Origin: PSRI01 sp041484195
Lineage (GTDB): Bacteria; Bacteroidota; Bacteroidia; Chitinophagales; Chitinophagaceae
NCBI GenBank assembly: GCA_041484195.1
Contig: JBGPHC010000002.1
Span: 124,001-188,000, forward strand
Reading direction: 5' to 3'
Length of the DNA: 64,000 nt
The translations under genes and the position numbers were made by a program. This document shows, in pieces, positions 27,476 through 36,603 of the stretch; position 1 is the first letter of the stretch; each line of letters starts with the position of its first letter. The notes under the pieces were generated by a model, which saw nothing but the letters and a program-made list of their open reading frames with translations, ran no database searches and had not been told where the DNA came from.

Positions 27476-27907
27476 ATGGATGTGGAAAAAATTGTGGGCT
27501 CCGGGCACAAAGGAACCAAGAGCTTTAACCAATGGGATGTGCCCACGTCGAACGCCACAGGATTCGGTGCGGCTGCCGACGATTATATGGAAAGAGGTAT
27601 TGATCTCAATGAACAACTGGTAAGGAATAAGCCTGCCACATTTTTCATGCGGGTGAACGGAAACAGCATGTCTGAAGAAGGCATTCATGAAGGGGACGTG
27701 GTGATCGTGGATCGGTCCATAAAAGCGGTCAATGGAAAAATTGTGATAGCGTCCCTGAATGGGGAAATGCTAATCCGGCGGTTAGAGAAGACTTTCAACA
27801 AGATAAAACTGGTACCAGGAACTTCGAGGTTGTCAGCCATAGAAGTGGATCCATACGCTGAATTTTCGGTCTGGGGTGTGGTCACCTACACGATCCATGC
27901 ATTTTAG
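27476..27907 (+). CDS. umuD: UmuD-like S24 peptidase with Arg in place of the catalytic Lys
   Basis: Subunit of a polymerase V-type translesion enzyme (143 aa). It aligns with E. coli UmuD at a constant offset of four residues. The nucleophile is Ser64 (GNSMSEEGI, equal to Ser60) and the cleavage-site Gly is Gly29 in ATGFGAA (equal to Gly25, preceded by Thr rather than Cys). The position of the general base Lys97 is Arg101 in MLIRRL, and the next residue is also Arg. Both codons are CGG, so a single base error cannot explain them. Self-cleavage is therefore doubtful or altered. It is followed by umuC 54 bp downstream and preceded by a perfect palindrome. Confidence 0.9.
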   Translation: MDVEKIVGSGHKGTKSFNQWDVPTSNATGFGAAADDYMERGIDLNEQLVRNKPATFFMRVNGNSMSEEGIHEGDVVIVDRSIKAVNGKIVIASLNGEMLIRRLEKTFNKIKLVPGTSRLSAIEVDPYAEFSVWGVVTYTIHAF

Positions 27908-27961
27908 GAGAATATCGCTGCTGTCATGTTTGCTCAAAATTCATATTTGAAAAAAGATCAA

Positions 27962-29242
27962 ATGAAGGCCGTTGTGGATTGTAATAGTTTTTATTGTTCC
28001 TGCGAAAGGCTTTTCAGGCCTGAATTGCAGAATAAGCCGGCGGTTGTGCTGAGCAACAATGACGGATGCATCATATCCAGGACCGATGAAGCCAAAGAAC
28101 TCGGGATTAAGATGGGCATTCCATATTACCAGGCTAAGGAACTCATCGAAAAGAACGGGGTGGCAGTATTTTCTTCCAACTATGGTCTGTATGGAGATAT
28201 GAGTCGAAGAGTGATGGAGACTTTAAAGACCATCGTGGGTCCTCAAAATGTAGAAGTGTATTCAGTGGATGAAGCCTTTCTGGATCTGGAAGGAGTCAGG
28301 GGCCCCGAGCTTTACCGGCTTGCGTCAGAAATAAAGGATATCACCGAACAATGGACCGGGATTAAGGTTTCAGTGGGTGTGGCCCCCGGCAAACTGCTTT
28401 CGAAGCTGGCTAACCGGCTCGCGAAGAAAGATAAACATGGCACGCGTTGTATCATGGTACTTGACAGCAGGGAAAAAATTTCGGATGCATTGCAACTCAC
28501 GCCAGTAAGTGATCTATGGGGCGTAGGAAGGAACTATGCGGAAAAGTTGAAGGATTGTTGGGGCATTTACGACGCCTACCAACTGAGTACCATGAATGAT
28601 GCGTGGGCGGCGAAAAACCTGGGCGGCGTAACGGGACTGCGTCTTGTCAGGGAACTACGCGGTGAACCCTGCCTGGGGATGAAAGAGCCACTCGAGACGA
28701 AAAAGATGATTGCCACCACACGCATGTTCGGAAAACCCGTAACCCAATTGTCAGATTTGAAAGAAGCCGTTGCTACCTATATTTCCAGAGCCGCGGAAAA
28801 ACTGCGGAGACAGTCTTCCGCCGCGGGAATTGTCCATGTATTTCTGGTGACAAATGATCACGGACCGACCTATCAGTATCAGCCACAGACCAGAGGATTG
28901 TTCATTGAGCTGCCTCATCCCAGCTCACTCACCAACGAACTCATCCGGCACGCCATTCCCTTGGTTGAAAAACTCTATCAAAAAGGTGCATGCTATTTAA
29001 AAGCAGGTGTGACGCTCAGTGGACTGGTGCCGGACCAGTCCATCCAGGGCAATCTTTTTGTTCCTTACGGGCAAAATAACCAGCGCATGCTTATGGGTGC
29101 CATCGACAATGTTAATTTCAGTATGAGGGATGATGCTGTGAAATTCTGCACAGCCGGCATCCGCAAAAATTGGAAAATGCGACAGGAGCTTAGGTCAGCC
29201 CGCTACAGCACCAGGTGGAGTGAAATACTCCAGGTGCAATGA
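27962..29242 (+). CDS. umuC: Y-family DNA polymerase V catalytic subunit UmuC
   Basis: Translesion polymerase subunit of 426 aa from ATG 27962 (MKAVVDCNSFYCSCERLF). An earlier in-frame ATG at 27926 would add 12 unrelated residues. Catalytic acidic residues are the Asp of VVDCNSFY at the N-terminus and the Asp-Glu pair in VYSVDEAFLDLEG (about residue 100). A helix-hairpin-helix region around DLWGVGRNYAEKLKDCWG and the C-terminal UmuC domain follow. QGNLF at 29045-29059 matches the sliding-clamp-binding motif. It is co-transcribed with umuD. Confidence 0.96.
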   Translation: MKAVVDCNSFYCSCERLFRPELQNKPAVVLSNNDGCIISRTDEAKELGIKMGIPYYQAKELIEKNGVAVFSSNYGLYGDMSRRVMETLKTIVGPQNVEVYSVDEAFLDLEGVRGPELYRLASEIKDITEQWTGIKVSVGVAPGKLLSKLANRLAKKDKHGTRCIMVLDSREKISDALQLTPVSDLWGVGRNYAEKLKDCWGIYDAYQLSTMNDAWAAKNLGGVTGLRLVRELRGEPCLGMKEPLETKKMIATTRMFGKPVTQLSDLKEAVATYISRAAEKLRRQSSAAGIVHVFLVTNDHGPTYQYQPQTRGLFIELPHPSSLTNELIRHAIPLVEKLYQKGACYLKAGVTLSGLVPDQSIQGNLFVPYGQNNQRMLMGAIDNVNFSMRDDAVKFCTAGIRKNWKMRQELRSARYSTRWSEILQVQ

Positions 29243-29358
29243 TGAGGTCGCTTTTGCATGGCATTTTTTATCTGGCAATTTTTCTTAGTGTCTGCATCTC
29301 TCAGTCTACAGGAGCTCTCTTACCTGCCAGACAGTAACTTTTCTTACCTTTCTAACAG

Positions 29359-30456
29359 ATGCGAAGGCTGCTTCAATATATTTTACTCAGACCTCTAACC
29401 TGGATGGCGGATAAGTTTTCTTCCAGTCCCGATAGGCTTAGAGTCCATGAAGCTTTGACACATTTGTTGGAAGAGATCGTGATAAATCCTGGGAAAAAGG
29501 GGGAATTGATTTCTTTCGAAGCGGCCACCGGCAAATGGATCATATTTTCAGACCAGCACAAGGGAGCTAAGAATGGTGCCGATGATTTTATGGGCTGTGA
29601 AAAAAATTATTTGGCGGCGCTTGAATTTTATAATCGGGAAGGATTCCGGTTTATCAGCCTCGGCGATAATGAAGAATTATGGGAAAATACGCTGGCTTCT
29701 GTCAAGGAAAAAAATGAGCCATCATTCAGCATGGAAAAATTATTCCTGCAACGGAATGATTTCCTGAAAGTCTTTGGGAACCACGATCTCTACTGGGCAA
29801 ATGATCCTTTGGCCCCCTGGCAGTTGAAGAGGATATTCGGACAACAGGTGCGTATTTATGAGGGTGTGATCCTGCAGACAACTATTGGGAACGGGGAGCT
29901 CAAAATCTTCCTCACTCACGGCCACCAGGGAGATTTGCAAAGCGATGGGAATTGGTTCAGCAAGTGGTTCGTGTCAAATGTATGGGGTCCATTGCAGAGT
30001 TATTTGCGCATCAACCCAAATACACCTTCCTGCAACGAGGTCTTGAAGACCAGGCACAATTCCATCATGTATGAATGGTCAGCCAGCCAGGAAGAACTGA
30101 TATTGATTACGGGCCACACGCATCAGCCAGTCTTCGAATCGCTTACCCACCTCGAAAAATTGTACAGGGCTCTGGCAGAAGCCAGAAACGACCATGATCA
30201 GAAGAAGGAGCAGGAATTGCTGAAAGTGATCTCTCAAAAATTTGATCAGGAATCTGAGAAAGTCTATAAAGAATTCTTAAATCTTCGCCCCTCCTATTTT
30301 AACAGTGGCTGCTGCTGTTTCAGTGATGGGGATATTACGGGCATCGAGATTGCAAATAACAGGATTTCACTGATCAAATGGACCTGGGACAATGGGGGTT
30401 CCAGTAGAGTAGTCCTGGAAGAAAGGGAGCTCACAGAGCTGGCCGGACGATTGTGA
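29359..30456 (+). CDS. Metallophosphoesterase family protein
   Basis: Calcineurin-like phosphoesterase of 365 aa with all metal-binding blocks: FSDQHKG (DxH, about residue 60), LGDNEELW (GD), FGNHDLYW (GNHD), LTHGHQGD (H) and ITGHTHQPVF (GHxH). There is no signal peptide. The C-terminal 100 residues are charged and helical (EARNDHDQKKEQELLKV), followed by a cysteine cluster (SGCCCFSDGD). The natural substrate cannot be told. It follows umuC by 116 bp on the same strand, possibly by read-through, but there is no firm link to DNA repair. Confidence 0.88.
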   Translation: MRRLLQYILLRPLTWMADKFSSSPDRLRVHEALTHLLEEIVINPGKKGELISFEAATGKWIIFSDQHKGAKNGADDFMGCEKNYLAALEFYNREGFRFISLGDNEELWENTLASVKEKNEPSFSMEKLFLQRNDFLKVFGNHDLYWANDPLAPWQLKRIFGQQVRIYEGVILQTTIGNGELKIFLTHGHQGDLQSDGNWFSKWFVSNVWGPLQSYLRINPNTPSCNEVLKTRHNSIMYEWSASQEELILITGHTHQPVFESLTHLEKLYRALAEARNDHDQKKEQELLKVISQKFDQESEKVYKEFLNLRPSYFNSGCCCFSDGDITGIEIANNRISLIKWTWDNGGSSRVVLEERELTELAGRL

Positions 30457-30497
30457 TCACCCATCAGGGATTTGAAATAATCATCAACATAGTCTCA

Positions 30498-32957
30498 TCA
30501 TTCACCATCATCTTCTTCCGAATGGTGTTGTAGCAGGAAAGCTCCTCTTCGAGGCGCCGGATATGGTGTTGATTGGCCCTTGATGGCATGCCACAATACC
30601 TCATTGAACAAGATATCAGGAACATTATCTTCCTTCCGCAGGTCAAATGCCATGCTTTGGCGGGAGTATTCGTTGGTGGCTGTATTCCTCTCATCAATAT
30701 TCACACCCGGGGGGAGGTGATCAAAAGATGCCAGGTCGGCGCCGGAAGTGAAACTGCGCCACATAGGAGTTGCAGCAGCATCATATTGGCTCATGGGCGG
30801 TACACCTAAAATCAATTCTATCGTACGTAACATGGAGGTGGTTGAATACATTGTATGATCTACATAATGCCTTTTGACAATGGGTCCGGCCACAAAAGCA
30901 ATACTCCTGTGAGCGTCCACATGGTCGGGGCCGTTTTGGGCATCATCTTCCACAACAAAAACAACAGATTCTTTCCAGATAGGGCTCTTCGACAAATGAT
31001 CCACCAGCCTTCCCAATGCCAGGTCATTGTCTGCAACCGCTGCAAAAGGTGTGTAAGCACCTTTCTCAAGTCCGCTTGTATGATCGTTGGGTAAGTACAC
31101 AAGATTAAAACGGGGAATTTTGTTGAGTGAAAGCAGGGAATCAAAATCCCGCTCCCATATTTTTTCTCTGTCAATATCTCTGAAACTAAGATCCCATCCG
31201 GGATAGGATGCACAGGTATTCTTGGCCAATCCGGGAAGATGAGGTTTTCCATCATCGGAAAATTCTCCGTAGTTCCGCATACTGACATGATTTCTTATAC
31301 ACAGATCCCAAATGAACCCGTTTTTGGGAAATGCTATTTTCCGGTTACCGGCATAGTCATAGGTTCCACCTCTGTCCCCGTAGCTTGTAGGCCAGGTTTT
31401 TTCCACGTAGTCGTTGGCGTAAGCTGCCATGCTCCAGTTATGTCCGTCCGCGCTCACTTCCGCGTTCACATAAAAATTATCCAGCAACACAAATTGGTCT
31501 GCCAATGCATGCTGGTTAGGTGTTATATGTCGGGGAAACAGACAAAGAGAGGAATCGCCGTTGCCGGAACTCATATCGCCCAATACCTGGTCGTAGGTGC
31601 GATTCTCTTTCAGCACATAGAAAACATATTTAATGGGTGTTTCCAGTCCCGGTTTTAGTGGAATTGGATTGCCTTTTTCTCCTTCGGGCATTTGTTCAAT
31701 TTGCTTATTATATGGTGTATTATGGTAAACGGCTTGTGAATAAATGGCAAGTTCTTTTTCGTCAGGAACTGGAATGATGCTCAAAGCGCCTTTAAATAGG
31801 CCACCAATATATTGTAATTCAAGTGGCTTGCTTTTGTCTCCTTCCTTGTATTTGGTTTGCTGGTCTGTTTCGACGGGATTGGGTCCGTTCGGATTCGCCA
31901 TGGAAGTGAATCCTTTTCCATTGGCAACATAAATGCGCGAGCCCTTCGTCCTTACACAGGTTGGATACCAACCTACGGGAATGAATCCCCTGGAACGGCT
32001 CTTGCCCGGGTGGCTAACGTCGAAAACCGCCAGGCAATTATTGTCGGCATTGGCAATATACAATGTCTTTTCGTCGGCACTCAGGGCCACGCTATTGGTG
32101 GTAGAGCCCGTTGGTGAATTTGGAAACAGGGCCGTATTGAGTGTTTCAATTACCTTTTTTAAACGGATATCAATAACCGTAACGCTGTTGTCGTTGGCAT
32201 TAGCCACAAAAAGGTATCTCCCGTTGCCGGTGGCACAAAGATCATTGGGATTATCTCCCACGGAGATCCGGAACAGGATTTTGTTTTGACGGATATTGTA
32301 GACCAGCACTTTGTCGCCACCCCAGAGTGAAATATATAATTCCTTTCTGTCAGCCGACAGCAGGCAGGTGTAGGCTTCCGCGCCCAAGGGTAGACGATGA
32401 AGCAATTTCTTGTTATTCAGGTCAATAACATAGAGGGCACTATCTTCCTTGGTTACGACATACAAGGCATGAGCAGGGTCATTGATCTCTATTCCTGCCG
32501 GCGAAATTTTTGTTGGCCATTTCCTTCCCAGCTTAATACTATCTGCCAGGGTCAACCGATTATTTATTAGCGCGTATTTTAGGATCCAGTTGTCATTACC
32601 TCCCGAAGCATAGAGCCATTTTTCATTGGCACTGAATTTAAGGCCCAGCCACGATTTTGGGATAGTCACTTCATCCAGGATCTTTTCGTTCTTCACGTCA
32701 ATCAGTTGAATGGATTGTGTGCTTTGTCCATTGTTAGTTACAGCCATATACCTTTCGCTGGCGCTGAATGTAATATTCAAAGGGAGGTCCCCTAAGGGGA
32801 TGGTTTTACCTACGGGGGTCAGGGCCCATCCATTTGGGAGTGTAATTTTCTTCTCTTCCAATTGTTCCAAACTCACTTGCGCGCAAACACGCGACCCTGC
32901 AAGGAACAATAGGACTGGGAGTAATAAAAACGGATTTGGAAAATACTTTTTTCTCAT
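30498..32957 (-). CDS. YVTN beta-propeller / alkaline phosphatase-like phosphoesterase fusion
   Basis: A large periplasmic protein (819 aa from ATG 32957, MRKKYFPNPFLLLPVLLFLA, with a signal ending VCAQ). The first half is a seven-bladed propeller with YVTN-type repeats (RYLFVANANDNSVTVIDIR, KTLYIANADNNCLAVFDVS). The second half is a phosphoesterase of the alkaline phosphatase superfamily: VLKENRTYDQVLGDM, NFYVNAEVSADGHNWSMA, LPNDHTSG, FVVEDDAQNGPDHVDAHRS. The frame opens further upstream, but those residues lack a signal peptide and overlap the next gene's end. Such fusions are common in Bacteroidota, and the substrate is unknown. Confidence 0.9.
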   Translation of the reverse strand: MRKKYFPNPFLLLPVLLFLAGSRVCAQVSLEQLEEKKITLPNGWALTPVGKTIPLGDLPLNITFSASERYMAVTNNGQSTQSIQLIDVKNEKILDEVTIPKSWLGLKFSANEKWLYASGGNDNWILKYALINNRLTLADSIKLGRKWPTKISPAGIEINDPAHALYVVTKEDSALYVIDLNNKKLLHRLPLGAEAYTCLLSADRKELYISLWGGDKVLVYNIRQNKILFRISVGDNPNDLCATGNGRYLFVANANDNSVTVIDIRLKKVIETLNTALFPNSPTGSTTNSVALSADEKTLYIANADNNCLAVFDVSHPGKSRSRGFIPVGWYPTCVRTKGSRIYVANGKGFTSMANPNGPNPVETDQQTKYKEGDKSKPLELQYIGGLFKGALSIIPVPDEKELAIYSQAVYHNTPYNKQIEQMPEGEKGNPIPLKPGLETPIKYVFYVLKENRTYDQVLGDMSSGNGDSSLCLFPRHITPNQHALADQFVLLDNFYVNAEVSADGHNWSMAAYANDYVEKTWPTSYGDRGGTYDYAGNRKIAFPKNGFIWDLCIRNHVSMRNYGEFSDDGKPHLPGLAKNTCASYPGWDLSFRDIDREKIWERDFDSLLSLNKIPRFNLVYLPNDHTSGLEKGAYTPFAAVADNDLALGRLVDHLSKSPIWKESVVFVVEDDAQNGPDHVDAHRSIAFVAGPIVKRHYVDHTMYSTTSMLRTIELILGVPPMSQYDAAATPMWRSFTSGADLASFDHLPPGVNIDERNTATNEYSRQSMAFDLRKEDNVPDILFNEVLWHAIKGQSTPYPAPRRGAFLLQHHSEEDDGE

Positions 32958-33049
32958 AGTATAAAGGTATGTAAGATCTGATAGCAATGTGAATGAAGTA
33001 ATGGTTATGGGAATTGGCAATAAATTGGAGTACAAAGACTGAATCATTC

Positions 33050-33916
33050 TCAGTAAAGGTTCACCCACCATTCTTTTTCCCAATTGCCATGGGGTCCGAG
33101 TGGGATAATCCCGGCTTTTTGACTGAGTTCCTGGTTATGTGTAACCAAATCAGTGTGCCCACACCAGGGTTCAATACATACGAAAGGAGCCCCAGGCGCC
33201 GCCCAGATTCCCAATGCGGGCCAGCCTTCGATTCCAAAATCAAGACCATGGGTTGATTTGTGACAGCGCAGGCTGACGATTGAAGAATGCAATCCTTTCA
33301 ATACGATGGCATCATTCGCGAAGAGTTCCTTGCTAAGGGACAAAAGGCTGCTATTTTCCAAAAATGGCCCAGGATCAACTTTCAGCAATCCATTCTCCAG
33401 CGTCCACCGGTCCGCTTTTTCCGCCTGGTTGAATTCAAGATAATAGTCATTGTATTCCGTATGAGCCACGAGCGGCACATTGAATGCAGGATGGCCTCCG
33501 ATAGAGAAATAAAGCGATTCATTTGCCGGATTCTGCACCTGGTATTGCAGGTAAAGTTTTGAACCGAGCAAGCGGTAATGCAATTTCAACACAAACGCGA
33601 AGGGATAGATTTGACGCGTAAGGCCATCGTCTTTCAATACAAAAATCGCTTCCCTGTCATTTGAGCTTTCCACGCTGAATTCTTTTTCCCGGGCAAAGCC
33701 GTGCCTGGCCATATGGTATGACCGTCCCCCATAATAATAACTGTCATTCTTCAGGGTCCCCACGATCGGGAAAAGCAAGGGAGCATGTTTGGCCCAGAAA
33801 GCCGGATCTGCCTGCCACAGGTATTCCAGGCCGTTGGATTTGAGGCGAAGGCTTTGCAATTCCGCTCCACTGGGATGAATTTGTGCCCGGAGCAGCTCGT
33901 TTTCCAATTTTATCAT
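33050..33916 (-). CDS. Aldose 1-epimerase family protein (LacX-like)
   Basis: A 288-aa cytosolic galactose mutarotase-superfamily protein of the LacX/YeaD-like branch. Typical pieces: RAQIHPSGAELQSLRLK at the N-terminus, LFPIVGTLKNDSYYYGG, MARHGFARE (the catalytic His), SIGGHPAFNVPL (second His) and a C-terminal FVCIEPWCGHTDLV. The sugar is unknown. It lies just upstream of the propeller-phosphoesterase gene, 92 bp apart and co-directional. Confidence 0.9.
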   Translation of the reverse strand: MIKLENELLRAQIHPSGAELQSLRLKSNGLEYLWQADPAFWAKHAPLLFPIVGTLKNDSYYYGGRSYHMARHGFAREKEFSVESSNDREAIFVLKDDGLTRQIYPFAFVLKLHYRLLGSKLYLQYQVQNPANESLYFSIGGHPAFNVPLVAHTEYNDYYLEFNQAEKADRWTLENGLLKVDPGPFLENSSLLSLSKELFANDAIVLKGLHSSIVSLRCHKSTHGLDFGIEGWPALGIWAAPGAPFVCIEPWCGHTDLVTHNQELSQKAGIIPLGPHGNWEKEWWVNLY

Positions 33917-34165
33917 GACTGACTAAGTTACGCCGGAAAACGAAATTCTTGCCTATTCCCAGTCTACTCAAAAAGAAGCGGAGCAATGTTTGCGGGTATC
34001 ATTTGTAATATTTAACTTGTTGGGAATCTGATGACCATCTTATCCGCCCCGCTCCAATAAAAATCCTCCTGCTTTCCTATATTCGACCGAATCCATTCCC
34101 TTAGCTCAGTATGCTCCCCAGTCTCTTCTACTGATTGGCATTATTAACATTCTAAATTATGAAGT

Positions 34166-34735
34166 ATGAAAAAATTGTTTCTTTGGTTAATCATGGGTCT
34201 GGTCCTCTTTATGTCCTCCTGCCAGAACCAGGTTAAGCAGCCTGCGGCAAATGAAGCCGTCGCTGATTCAACAAAACCTGCAGTGCAGTCTAATATCCAT
34301 TATGCATACACGATCGGGCATCCGGCAGATAATTGGGATAGAGGCAACCAGGAGAATGTGGCTATTGTACTCAATGCCCTCAAGGCGTTTGAAACAGGAA
34401 ATGTGGAAGAGAGCTTGAAAGCTTTCGCCGATTCCGTTCGCTGGTCGGGTGATTATTTCGATGCGAAAATATCCAAAGACAGCCTTACTGCGATGTTTAA
34501 GGATTCCTGGAAGAATCTCGCCAGCATCAAGATTGATATGTCGGATTTTGAATCGGTGATTTCCAAAGACAAGAAAGACGAGTACGTGGGTTTATGGTAC
34601 AAGCAAAAATGGACCGACAAGAAAGGGAAAACAGATTCCATTTATCATATGGACGATCTGAAAATCATGAATGGAAAGATTGTCGAGCTGGACGAGAAGA
34701 CCCGGCATTTCCCCATACCGAAGAAAAAAATGTAG
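34166..34735 (+). CDS. Lipoprotein with NTF2/SnoaL-like domain, copy 1
   Basis: A 189-aa lipoprotein (MKKLFLWLIMGLVLFMSSC, Cys at about residue 19). After a polar linker the body looks like an NTF2-like fold: a helix pattern (VAIVLNALKAFETGNVEESLKAF), then strands (YVGLWYKQKWTDKKGK, HMDDLKIMNGKIVELDEKTRHFP). Enzyme residues are not visible. The gene 63 bp downstream encodes a clear paralogue, sharing the KQKWTDKKGK / DxxxIxxGKIxExDxKxRHxP core. The role is unknown. The 249 bp upstream hold no other gene. Confidence 0.72.
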   Translation: MKKLFLWLIMGLVLFMSSCQNQVKQPAANEAVADSTKPAVQSNIHYAYTIGHPADNWDRGNQENVAIVLNALKAFETGNVEESLKAFADSVRWSGDYFDAKISKDSLTAMFKDSWKNLASIKIDMSDFESVISKDKKDEYVGLWYKQKWTDKKGKTDSIYHMDDLKIMNGKIVELDEKTRHFPIPKKKM

Positions 34736-34798
34736 TAAAGTCATAAAATACAACTATGCGAATGTTTTCCTGATCAACTCACCAAAAAAAGAATATAT

Positions 34799-35356
34799 AT
34801 GAAAAAGATTATGCTATTACCAATGACTATCGCAATGCTGGTAGGCTGCAATACCAAACAACAGCAGCCCAAAGAAGAAAAACCTGCTGACTCTTCGGCT
34901 GCTGTCCAGAAAGTCGCAGTCACTTACCCATTCTCGCACAAATATTCTATCAATTGGCAACCGGGCGATGACAAGATCACCTTAATGGTTCTGGAAACAT
35001 TTAAGAAATATGTTGACGGAGACGTTGCCGGAGCCATGGAGAATTTCGGTGACACGATAGAGCTAAATTTTGATTATTATCATTACCGCGGTCCAAGAGA
35101 CAGTGTGAAAGCCATGTTTACAGGAGAAAGAGCCAAAATGGCCAGTGACATTGTAGAGCATGATACCTGGCTTGGGGCCTATTACCCCGATTATAAGGCT
35201 ACTTGGGTTACTATGTGGTATAAGGAGAAATGGACAGATAAGAAAGGGAAAATGGATTCTGCCTATCACACCGATGATATCATGGTAAAAGACGGAAAAA
35301 TTCTGGAGATTGATGGAAAAATGAGGCATTACCCCAAACCCGCGAAAAAAATGTAG
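34799..35356 (+). CDS. Lipoprotein with NTF2/SnoaL-like domain, copy 2
   Basis: A 185-aa paralogue of the preceding gene, again with a lipobox (MLVGCNT, Cys at about residue 17). It shares YKEKWTDKKGKMDSAYHTDD with only a few differences from copy 1, and the ending KDGKILEIDGKMRHYPKPAKKM. The central helical part differs more (WQPGDDKITLMVLETFKKYVDGDVAGAMENFGDTIEL), so the duplication is old. A clear terminator follows the stop codon. Confidence 0.72.
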   Translation: MKKIMLLPMTIAMLVGCNTKQQQPKEEKPADSSAAVQKVAVTYPFSHKYSINWQPGDDKITLMVLETFKKYVDGDVAGAMENFGDTIELNFDYYHYRGPRDSVKAMFTGERAKMASDIVEHDTWLGAYYPDYKATWVTMWYKEKWTDKKGKMDSAYHTDDIMVKDGKILEIDGKMRHYPKPAKKM

Positions 35357-35388
35357 CTCCGGGCGGCATTCATGATAACTCATTCCAA

Positions 35389-35413
35389 ATCCCGTCAATG
35401 GCGGGATTTTTTT
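35389..35413 (+). terminator. Rho-independent terminator after the lipoprotein pair
   Basis: ATCCCG-TCAATGG-CGGGAT is followed immediately by seven T residues (35407-35413). It ends the two-gene lipoprotein transcript and overlaps the end of the convergent glucokinase gene. Confidence 0.8.
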
Positions 35414-36500
35414 AATTAGCCGAACGACCTGGTTGTGCAGCGTCATTAGCTGGCATACCCGGCTGCATACTGTAAACACCGTAATAGGCAGCACCCAGCA
35501 ATGCAGTCTTAGAATTAGTGATCACGTAAATGGGTACCTGCTGAAGGAGGGGTTTCATGCGCCCGGCATCAATGAAATTCTGATACCACTCTCCGTTTTG
35601 AAGCAGGGGTAATAATTTTGGTGCGATCCCGCCGCCCAGGTAGCATCCTCCCGTAGCCTTGAGTTTCAAGACAAGGTTGGAAGATTCTATCGCCAGATAA
35701 CGGGAAAACAACGCGAGGGCTTCCTGGCAAACCGGCTCATGTTGATTCAAAGCCGCATTGCTGATGACGGCAGCGGGATCCTCATTGTCTCTCAATTGTT
35801 CCTGAAGCCAGTCTGGAACTGGCTTTTGTTCAGCCGTTGTGAGAAAATTGAAAATGGCATGAATACCGGGACCTGACACAACCCTTTCCCAACTCACATG
35901 CCCGAACAATCTGCTCAGAAAGCGCCAGAGCTCAAGGTCCTGTTCTGTCCTGGGGGCAAAATCGCAATGCCCCCCTTCTGTGGCGAATGGATGATAGCGT
36001 TTACCATCATAGAACATACCCGCTTCACCAAGGCCGGTACCCGCGGATATGATGGCAATATTGCCCTTCCCTGACAGATTACCGGGATGCATAGCTGCTA
36101 ATTCATGAGCTTGCAGGCCAGCAAGGCCATAGGCATTTGCTTCAAGGTCATTGATGAATGTAACTGGTATCCTGAGCGAAGAGCTCATAGCCTCGCTGTC
36201 AAGTTCCCAGGATAGATTGGTGAGTTTCACTTTCCCATTGAGGACGGGACCAGCCACAGCCATGCAAATCCGGTCCGGCCATTCATCCCCTGCGAATTGG
36301 GTTACAATTTCCGCAAGGGACTTGTATTCACGTGATGCATATCTGCTTTCCCGCAATTGAATTACGGATTTAGAATCGGCCCGATACAAAGCCAGATTGG
36401 TCTTTGTACCTCCTATATCGCCGGCCAAAATGGTTACTGGCTTCTTGCCACGAAGTGAACGGGAAGCAAATGCGATTGGAATTAATGAGCGGGTAGGCAT
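35412..36500 (-). CDS. glk: Glucokinase
   Basis: Glucose kinase of the Glk family, 362 aa from ATG 36500. The phosphate-binding signature ILAGDIGGTKTNLAL starts near residue 24. The sugar-binding/catalytic segment FINDLEANAYGL and the ISAGTGLGEAG / FATEGGHCDFAPR motifs are all present. The frame runs open to 36647 and into the IcmF gene, but that extension does not look like protein sequence. The C-terminal tail (MQPGMPANDAAQPGRSAN) is unusually long and polar. It lies 103 bp after icmF on the same strand. Confidence 0.92.
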   Translation of the reverse strand: MPTRSLIPIAFASRSLRGKKPVTILAGDIGGTKTNLALYRADSKSVIQLRESRYASREYKSLAEIVTQFAGDEWPDRICMAVAGPVLNGKVKLTNLSWELDSEAMSSSLRIPVTFINDLEANAYGLAGLQAHELAAMHPGNLSGKGNIAIISAGTGLGEAGMFYDGKRYHPFATEGGHCDFAPRTEQDLELWRFLSRLFGHVSWERVVSGPGIHAIFNFLTTAEQKPVPDWLQEQLRDNEDPAAVISNAALNQHEPVCQEALALFSRYLAIESSNLVLKLKATGGCYLGGGIAPKLLPLLQNGEWYQNFIDAGRMKPLLQQVPIYVITNSKTALLGAAYYGVYSMQPGMPANDAAQPGRSAN

Positions 36501-36603
36501 GATCGACAAATTTATATACCTGAGCTTAGATAGTAAATCCCGGCACAAATTAAATTGAAATTGAATAACCGGGCTTTGCCTGGAAATGGCGGGAGCGAAG
36601 TTC

